A program made the translations under genes and the position numbers. 64,000 nucleotides of DNA from Dryomyza anilis. Taxonomy: Eukaryota > Arthropoda > Insecta > Diptera > Dryomyzidae. This document shows positions 49,901 to 59,700 of the stretch, piece after piece (the stretch's first letter is position 1; each line of letters begins with the position of its first letter). The DNA is taken from positions 8,904,630 to 8,968,629 of the forward strand of contig OX638131.1 in NCBI GenBank assembly GCA_951804985.1, in the 5' to 3' direction. A model generated the notes under the pieces. It was not told where the DNA came from. It ran no database searches and was given only the letters and a program-made list of their open reading frames with translations.

Positions 49901-52900
49901 CGCAAAAAGCTGAAAATGTTGCGAAAAGCAAAACGAACAAATCTTTTGATAATTCCAAAAGCTTACCAAAAGCTTTTGGTATTAAGCTTGAAAGCTCAAT
50001 GCTAAATTTTGCTGCAGCTACAGCTCACTTAATACCGCAAAAAACTTCACCTCAAAGAGCTTTTAACATCAAGCAAAGCCAACAGCTGCCAAAACTCAAA
50101 TACGCTTTCGAACGTGTACCCGCCGCTGATCTTTGGTATCGCGTCTTCACGCGTCAAGATGACTGCACAGAGAAAATATTCGAATATTACGGTACGACCA
50201 ACTATCGCAAGCTGCCCTATGAGTTGGGACCGATACCATTTGATCGCACCAACGGAGATGGCCGTTGCTGTAAGCTCTGCGCGAAAAACTCGACTGCTAA
50301 AGAGGAAAAGGCAGCACAAAGCTCCAGCGCGGTTGCTGCTGCAAAGCTTGAGTTGCCAGTTGCAAGTTTAACAACAACTACGTCGACAGCACCACTTATA
50401 TCACCGTCGGCGACCAGTAGCTCAAACAACTATACGCACAAGAAACTGCATCTGCTGCAGCGTTATCGACAGGAACAACATGATTTGCAACAGGAGCAAC
50501 AACAGCTTTTAAAAACGAATTCATTAACTACGTCTAACAGCAGCAGCAATAACAACACGCAAAGCGGCAGCAAAGCGAGCACACCAGATCGTGAACGTGA
50601 TCGCGTGATACGCGCACGCACCGCCTCCACCAACAGCAATGCCAGCAGCTGCGCCAGTCAACTAAGCTCTGTCGGCACCAGCAACAGTTGCCATCATCAA
50701 CCACTTGTGACGGCGCGACGCAACAAACATTTGCACAAAACGTCGGCGTTACTGCAGCTGGAGCTGGCGCCACGTAAGTCACCGCGCGAACATGCATCAA
50801 CGCTGGCGCTCGTCAGCTGCCTCATCAAGCAGCGACAGGATTCGCAAAGCAAACCGAACTCGGAGACAGATGAGCCACCACCGACGCCACGAACGCCGCC
50901 GCCCAATGTGATGACAACGCCCATTACAGCTCCTTCGACGCGCGTCAATGAAACGCTGGAGACTAAGCAATGTGTTGTTGCTACTGCTGCCTCGCCGCGC
51001 GCCACGCGCTCTGCCGCCGCAACACCTGTCGAGGAGCTGCGCTTTGCCACTGAAATCTCGGAGACTGTAAAGCGCATGCGCCGCGGCCAAAATAAATACG
51101 AGCAGCAGGAGCAGACACCGCCAAACGCAGAGTTAACAGCGTCGCGCATCAGTCAGCGAAATGTTTCCGCTTTGGCAACGCATGCACGACGTAGTTTACA
51201 GCAGCAGCAACTGCTAAGCAATGGCAGCTGCTTAACGTCCGCGCCGCTGAAACAGCAACGTCGTCGACGCGGTGGTGGTGTCGGTCGCGGCGGAAGATAT
51301 CATTCCTTTGGCGTTGCTTCAAACAATGCTGCGAACAAACTGCCATCCATACGCAAAACGGGCTGTAAGAAGGGTGTTTTTGAGTTTGAAATGGATGCGA
51401 CGGCGTTAAAAGCGCTTGACACCGCCGACAAATACACGAACGTGCGTCAACTAGAATGGGAGATTGACAAATATCTACAGTTGGCGGGCTGTGATTTGGA
51501 TGTGGAGGAAACTGCTTTAAAACCGTTGCCCACTGTGTCGGCGAAAACGGCAACAGTGTTGCCAACTTTAAACACCGCCTCTACGTCGTCGTCGTCATCG
51601 TCGCCACCTCAGCCGCTACTCCCACCTGCCGACGTCAATACGCCGCCGCATACCGACTACTTTTCCAGCGACTTTGATCTCTACGATTTGTTCGCAGGTG
51701 CGTCGTCCACAAACAATGATGATGGTGGTGATGGAAACGCGCCGCATGACGGACGTCGTGCATTTTCACTCTACAATTCAGTGGCGCTGCAAAACTACTA
51801 CAAGAAGAAAAAGTCACTGAAGGCAAATCGCACCGGCTGGCCGAAGAAAAAGACGTTGAAGAAGAAAACATCTGCACGACAGCAGCAAAAGCTGCACGAA
51901 CAGTTTTGTTTTATGCAGGCAGTGGGCGCGGGAGAAGCACTGCCGACAAAAGCAGCAGTAGCAGTGATCGAAGAATTGGCTAAAGAAGCGGAAGATGAGA
52001 AAAAACTGGCGCGACGTCAAAGTGGTGGCGTTATAACGCCGCCAGAGAGCGATGCGGAAGATGACGAAGAAGAGTTGGCGGAGGCAGAAGACGATGATGA
52101 TGATGAAGAAGAAGACGACGACGATGGTGATGAAGAGGACGATGAGGAGGAGGAGGAAGAAGAAGAAAAGACCGCTGACGAAACTGAGCTGGAGGCTGCC
52201 GAAAGTATAGCCGAAGATGATGACGCTGATACTATGGCGAATTTTGCATTGTATGAGCGGAAAATTGAGGATAAAGCGGTGCTGGTTAAGGCTGATGAAG
52301 AAGTCGAAGAAGATGAAGATGATGAGCGTAATGTTGAGGGCGATGATGAGGCAGCAGCGACCGCAGAAGAAGAAGACGAGAATGAAGAAGAAGTAAAAAA
52401 ACCTACACCGCAACGTGTCGACAAAACGTCACATTTTCTTGAAGAGAATTTTGCGCCTAGAGCAAAACGTATGCGGCGTGCCACAATACATTCGCCAGCA
52501 ATAAATTATAATGCGTCCAATGCCGTCGCAACATCCACGCCCTCGACACAACTGCAGCGCACGCTACGACGCACGCCGTTGCTCAACGGCAGCCTCATTG
52601 GCAGCTGCATCAGTCCAAGCGAAAAGGCTGGCGATAATTCGGACATTTTCACTGTCTCCTCCGATGGACTGGACACTGATTTGGATCTGAGTAATTCGCA
52701 TAGTCGACGCTTTGAGACAACAGCGTCCGGTGCCAATGATAATGCACAGCCAGATGCAACGCATGGCATGACGCCAAAACGTAAATTCGATTTGGCAAAA
52801 TATGCGACAAACAATAATGCAGCGGTGACAGCAGCAAAGGCGCTGGACATCTCGCAATTTCTCAAGAAGGAGGTGAAAGTGCAGTGTCGACGACTGCGTG

Positions 52901-55900
52901 CGCCATTTCGACGTTTTCGCTATCGGCGATAGGTCGCAACACCACCACCAACATGTTTCCTGTTTAAATATTAAACTAAGTTTAAGTTTCCATAATAAAT
53001 AATGTTAAAGGTTTTAGTAAAAAAAAAAGATAATTTAAAAACTACACGAAGCACCCAATAGCTGTGCACATAGATGTTGTCATTAACTGCATTATGTGTA
53101 TGAAATAAATTTAAACCCCGTCTTTAGTCTAATTTACTAATAATTAATATTAATAATAATAATAAAGCAAAAAACACATCGTAATAATTGTAACATAAGT
53201 GTGTTTTTTTGCAATAAATCTAAAAAAATATTAAAAAAGAAAAAAAAGAACCCGTGTAGTTTTTCACATTAAACAGCAAAACGTCGAGTGTAGCCTAAAG
53301 TCGTCTAATAATCTATTTGTATAAATTTATATATGTAGCATATAGTAAATGTTAAGTATTTTTTCACCACAATAAATATAAAATTGTTTACCAACAGAAT
53401 AATGTTGCTTTTTTGTTTTTTAATATTTTTTCCCTTTATTATTTGATTCATTTATAACGTTTTATAAGCGAAATTTAAGTAGTTTATTTATTTATGAAAA
53501 ATCTAATATAATGGCATAGTCTAAAACAAAAACATTTAGTCGCATAGTAAATATATGTATTGGATGTAATTTGTACATTTAAAAAAAAAAGAAGAACTAA
53601 ATAATATACATCAATTTTAAATTATACTCTAGCATAAGCTAAAAAAAATAAATATAAATAATAATTAACTTTACTACAAGCTCCCAAACAAGTTGAATAC
53701 AAAAACATAAGAAAACCCCTATAAAATCTAAACACACAAAACATGTTCAATTTATTAAAAATAGCAGAAAATGTTGCAGTTGTTTGCAATGCTGTAACTA
53801 CAACAAAGAATATATATAAAATAAATAAATAAATAAATGATTAATTAAATAAAACACATTAGTTTTTGTTATTTTTGAGTTTTAAGTAGTTGGACCGGAC
53901 CTATAACCGATAGAATAAAAGCCTACAAAATGTAATTTTAAAATATCTGTACACAATAGAGCTTTCAATCCCGGGATCCCGCAAAAATCACGTAATAAAA
54001 TTCGGGAATTATCAATCGAAATAACGTACAAATAAAATTTAAAATTCTAAATTTGCAGACGTTAGTATATTTTCATTGTTTTTTTAATGTCTTGATGATA
54101 AATGTTAGATATTATGTATAGATACAAAGGCGTATCGAAACAAGAGATGGGTGCGTGCCGTGCTATTTTCGTGTCACGTCCGAAAATCTAAGTTCGTGTG
54201 TGCTAGTTGTTGTCGTGCCCGTGCGTGTCCCGTGACTCTAAAATCAGGCACGAGTCCATTAAAGATTTTTTTTTAGTTTCTACTCTAATTTAAGGAAAAC
54301 CTTTACCAGCATCAGAAAATAAACCAGTTGGGAAGTTTAAATCACATGGGAAATTTTAAAGTAGGTGTTATTATGATAGTTAGGATTTTCAAAATTATAG
54401 TCGGTCTAAGCCGACTATAAATACCCTACACATATGTGAGGTAATCATTCAAAGTGGTATATAGGTCACCAGGGTATACGAATCCTGAAAATAACTACAA
54501 ACTTTCCATCCCTGAAGAATTTCCATTCATGTGATACCCATATTTACAAATGGGTAGGTGTACCGAATTTCGATTTTTTTTTGGGAACCACAAGTCGTTT
54601 CGTGGGAAAACATTATTTTCATGTATTTGAGTATATTTGACCAAAAAAGTTTACCTAAGCACGTATACAGTAAAATTGATTTGCAGATGTAAATTTTATA
54701 TGAGGTTTGAACATAAGTGGTCAGTTCTCAGGTCACAATAGACCGATCATGATAATTTTCTTGTTCAGACAGCTTAGATATATAAGTAATCTACTTTTTC
54801 CGTAATCGTGAATTCAACAGACAGACAAAAGGACAGACGGACATCGTTAAATCGACTCAGGAGCTCATGCTGATCAAGAATATATATACTTTTCCATACC
54901 GGAGATGCTTTTTTCAGGCTGTTACAAACGGCGTACCAAACAGAATATACCCTTTCACTCTTAGTGTAGGGTATAAAAATTCGTGATATTTTAACCAGGG
55001 ATAAAAACACTTCGGAATATCGGTGACGGCTCTACACATTTTTTAGTAACGCTTCCATTTCCGGTTCTTTGCGGTCCCGACAGGTTCCGATTCAGAGATT
55101 AAAACAGTACCAAAATTATTTTTTGAATTATTATTTATAATAAGGCACCGTAAAGAACCGGTACCGGCTTAAAAAAATGTGTGGAAACCGAATCGGAACA
55201 CATTTTTTTTTTTATTGGAACCGGAACCGGAAACGCTGTTTTTTAAAACTTGAAACTAGACCCAGCACTAATATTCCAAGGGTTTTGTTCCCTCTCTATG
55301 ACTTCAAAGAACCGAAATTGTAACAGGAACCGTTTCGATTATTGGAAACTGAAGCGGAACCGTTATTAAAAATGTGTGGAACCAGAATCGAAACCCGTAT
55401 ATTTTTTGTTTGAAACCGGCTTCGATATTTTAAAAACCTTTGAACCAGAACCGATATTTTAAAGGGTTTTAGTCCCTGTTTATAATATTATTTATCACGT
55501 TTTGTCTAGTTTTGTAAGGTGATCACGGAATCAGTGCTTTTCTCATGTTTTTCGGTGCTTCTTCGTGTCTTTCTATATCCCGTATTTTATCGTGCTTCTC
55601 GTGCGTGCCTTTAAATTTAGTCGTCGGGCTCGTGCGTGTCCGTGCCATCAAAAACAGGCACGCGCCCATCTCTAATCGAAACCAAACTTTTGTTAGGGTC
55701 TAAGGTCTAAAGGGTCTAAAAGTTAAATAATGCTGTGAATGAATAGAATACCACAAAAAGTTGATCATAAAAATATCCTGGAGTGTATTTCGATGCAAAA
55801 TAATTTTATTTAGATGCTAAAAAAGAAAAAAATTATGAATTTGTTTTTTAAATTCTTCTGTAACAAATTCATATTTTTATTTTTTTTTTACCATATAAAT

Positions 55901-56743
55901 AAAATTATTTTGCATCGAAATACACTCAAAAAATAGAGTTTGAAACAATTAATATACTCCTAAGTATTATTTGGGTTTTATCGAAGAAAATTATATATTT
56001 TTTGTGAGTTTTTTCAAAACAATTTTATAATTGGCGAGGCACCAGACGTTAGGATTTTTTTTCAAAAACTATACGAGACCGAAATTGACCGTTAACATAT
56101 TTGGATTCAGCACATGCGCGAATCCAAATATGATGAAATTTTAGGATGACAATTAATAGATTCAATTTTTATTTTTTTTTTAGCCTTCTCCAATCCAAAA
56201 CAAATATATGGATTTAAAGTATTTTTTTTAACTTCATCTGCAATTCGCGAGCACATTCCATGATTTTCCTACTAACATTTTTTGTGGTAAACTCTAGCAG
56301 CACTTTTTAAGAGAAAAAAATATTGATCCCCCCTAATGTATACACTTTACTTTTTATACCCTACACCTATGAGGTACAGGGTATATTAACTTTCTGCATA
56401 TATTGTAACACCCCTTATGAGGCGTGCCCGGTATGGAAAAGTATATATATTCTTGATCAGCATCACTACACGAGCCCGTTTAGCCATGTCCGTCTGTCTG
56501 TCTGTCCGCCTGTACGTCTGTCTGTCCGACTTCATGATAACTTGAGAAACACTGGTCATAATGCGATGAAATTTGGTATTAACATCAAAAACATCAAATT
56601 TACCGAAGACAGGCGCACGTTTTGATTCATTCTAATCATCACTATTGCTGAGACTTGCGAGATATTGCTACAATTTTACTACAATCGCTATATAATACCT
56701 GTATACAGGCAAAAATATATCGACGCCTCTTACGAAAAATGAT

Positions 56744-56786
<43 letters not shown>

Positions 56787-59700
56787 GCAGCCGGCCAAAC
56801 TATCATAAACGATATCGTAAATGATAGCAAATATTCGTAAATAATGAATAAAATAATCGTATACGAGAATCGTAAATGATTCGAAAACGCATACAGTATG
56901 GTTCTTAATTTGTCCATCGTAACGAGGTATCATAATAGAACTAAAAACATTCATATATGCTAAATTTTCGACCGTTTATGATCGTAAAATAAGATTACTT
57001 ATATACTCGTTATAAACGGTATTTTTTGTTCGTAAACGAAATCGTTTTTAATATTTTTTACGATTCAATTTTAATCGTAAATGATAATTATTTTTAACTC
57101 TATTTCGAGCTTTTTCCTACATTTTTAACGATACAAAAAAAATTAAGTAAATTTTTATATTAAGCTCAAATGCATTTACTTACTTTTTAATTACAGCAAA
57201 TGATTTAAAATTTTCACCAAAACAATTCATTTCATCTTGTTAAAAATATTGAGCATTTCTTGCGTTTTTTTTAAATAAACTTTTGAATAGAAAAACAATA
57301 ATAATTTTGACAATCTTTTTTTACGATATAAACACTCGAAAAATACGAGCCATCGTTATTTACGAGCAAAATATTTATTTCATTGACATTTTTCATCGTT
57401 TTTTACGAGCAAAATTATCGAAATTTATGATTATTTTGAATCGCCAAACGATCGTAATTTACGAAAATCATAAAAAATGTGTGTAGGTGTCGACTGGGAT
57501 ATTTTGCATATATATTATTTATATATTTAAATATTATTCTAAAAAGTAGCTAAAAGGAACCTAAAATTTCGATAGCAATATCCATGAGACATTTTTTTCT
57601 AGAAAATAAATTAGGGCTTTAAATGAATTACTGAAAAACATAGACTTAAATTACTAATTTTGCGGTGCACTTAATGTATTTAAATGTGTTATGTATTTAT
57701 TTTAAATTCAACTTTTTGTGGGATACCACCTTTGGGTAGCGAGTCCGTTCCTCAATTCTAAAATGTATTTATTTCTACAACGACGATATAGTTCATACTA
57801 CCTTATACAAATTCACAATCTAAAATGGCTTCCACATTTAGAGGTACTTTAGAAAATGTTTTCAAATCGAAAAAAAAAACTGATAAATATTAATCTACAA
57901 CAACTCTAAATTCTAAAACAGATCTACGAAAACTAATTAAATACGAGGAGCGTCTTGGCGCCAATGCCCATCAGGACGATCATTTTGAGAGCCTCTTCCG
58001 GCGCACTACAGCCAGCTATCGCGCCAAAGCGGACAAAGAAAATGCGGACAAAGCCAAATCTAAGGCAGCGACAACGACAACAGCTTTGAAGGAAAGCGGC
58101 GCTGAGAAGCAGCAACAGCTGAACAAAAACATGACTAAGAATTTAAAGCAGCAGAAAAAAGGCAAAACAGCTGCTGCGAGTGGAATAGTGGCAGAAGGCG
58201 AATCGGCCACCTGGGACTCAGCCAAACAACAAAATGAGCGCCAGGTGCTTGGCGAAATTAATCGTCCGGAGAGTGAACGCAATGGCAACAAGGTCAACGG
58301 TGCAAAGTGCATCAGTTTTGATGATATGTGGGATGCCATAAAGTTGGACAGTGGCAAATCGACTGCTACACCTACAAATGCCGCTACATATCGCGTAAAT
58401 CAGACCAATAAAAAAGGAAAAAAGGCGATGTCTGCTCAGGCAGCCGCCGTCGTCGCAATGGACGTGGATGAGGAGGAGGAAGAGGAGGAGCTTATAGAAG
58501 AGCTTCCGTTGACATCTCAAGAACGTACTGCTCGTAGTCGTTCGGACCAAATGCGTTCCACTGGCACTGCTTCGGGCATAAGACGTAGGATGCAAGAAGT
58601 TGCCAATGTGCCGCATTGGGAACGTCAGTCAGCGACGTCGCGTGCTCACAGCAGTTCCAGAGGCACCATGGGTAAGTTGGACATTTTTTAAACTAAATTT
58701 ATTAGAGGAAAATACAATTTACATTTAAATGATTTATGACTTTCAATATTAATACGGGTCCCTAATTTAAAAGTACCTAATTATAACATTTTTAAAAATA
58801 CAAATGGGTCTAAAAACTGTAACTATATCCAGTACTTTGAGTTTTGCCATGACCATATCATGTTGATCATGTAAATGTTCAGTCGGTATGATATGGAAAT
58901 AGTTCAATGATCAGTTCCTGATCTTGGTTCTAGAACAATTTCTACTAGGCTATAGAAGATTCGGTCCTTTTTGATTTTACTCCGAAATAGTAATCGTATT
59001 TTATGATTGATTAATCAAATAATCACATTTTTGTTGAATCAGAATCAATATTTATTAATTATTCAATATATTGAAGTTCGAAATTCTTCATCCTTTGAAA
59101 TCGTTTGATTGTTGATTACTTTTATTGCTGAATTATGTTAAATGTAGTTTTGAAACATTTACATTATTTGCAGTTGCTGCTTTACCGCGCACTAGGAGAC
59201 CTATCGATCGCTCAGGTGCCTATGATCCGGTCTCTCTTAACGTTCACTATCAGCGTGAGTGGAAGCGGTTCGTGAAGCGATTACCCAATGATTATTCGCG
59301 GCCCGAATTGCGTTGGCAGTGGCGCCTGAAAATGTTGAATCCGCATATTTTCGTATTTCCTAGACATCCTATTGATTATTATTATTAAATACAATAAGTA
59401 ACAATATTCAAAGACTTTTCTTTTATTTCATTATATCTATTAATGAAAATGCAAATATTAATGTCAGACTGTTTTAGTAGAAAAACATGTTCCATTTACC
59501 ATAGCTGAAATTGAACTAGGGTCATGATCCTCAACTGATCAGTAACATGACCTACATGATCTGGTCATGACCGTGTCGTCCCCAAAAGACGTAATATCTA
59601 CTGGATTTCATTTAATTTTTGTTCACTGAATTATGAAATATAATTTCTATAAATATTAATTTTTTTTTTTCAAATTATTATTTTACTCTTGGCACTTCTT

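Noticed and set aside
51814..52413. Long antisense frame (199 codons) opposite chiffon
   Set aside because: It is the mirror of GAT/GAA acidic-repeat codons, giving Ile/Phe/Leu runs. No independent signals.
46741..52932. chiffon as a processed retrocopy inserted in Hyls1
   Set aside because: No poly(A) tail plus flanking duplication was found. A fly-style CA-rich 5' UTR and several poly(A) signals suggest the native gene. A second, intron-containing chiffon elsewhere would reopen this.
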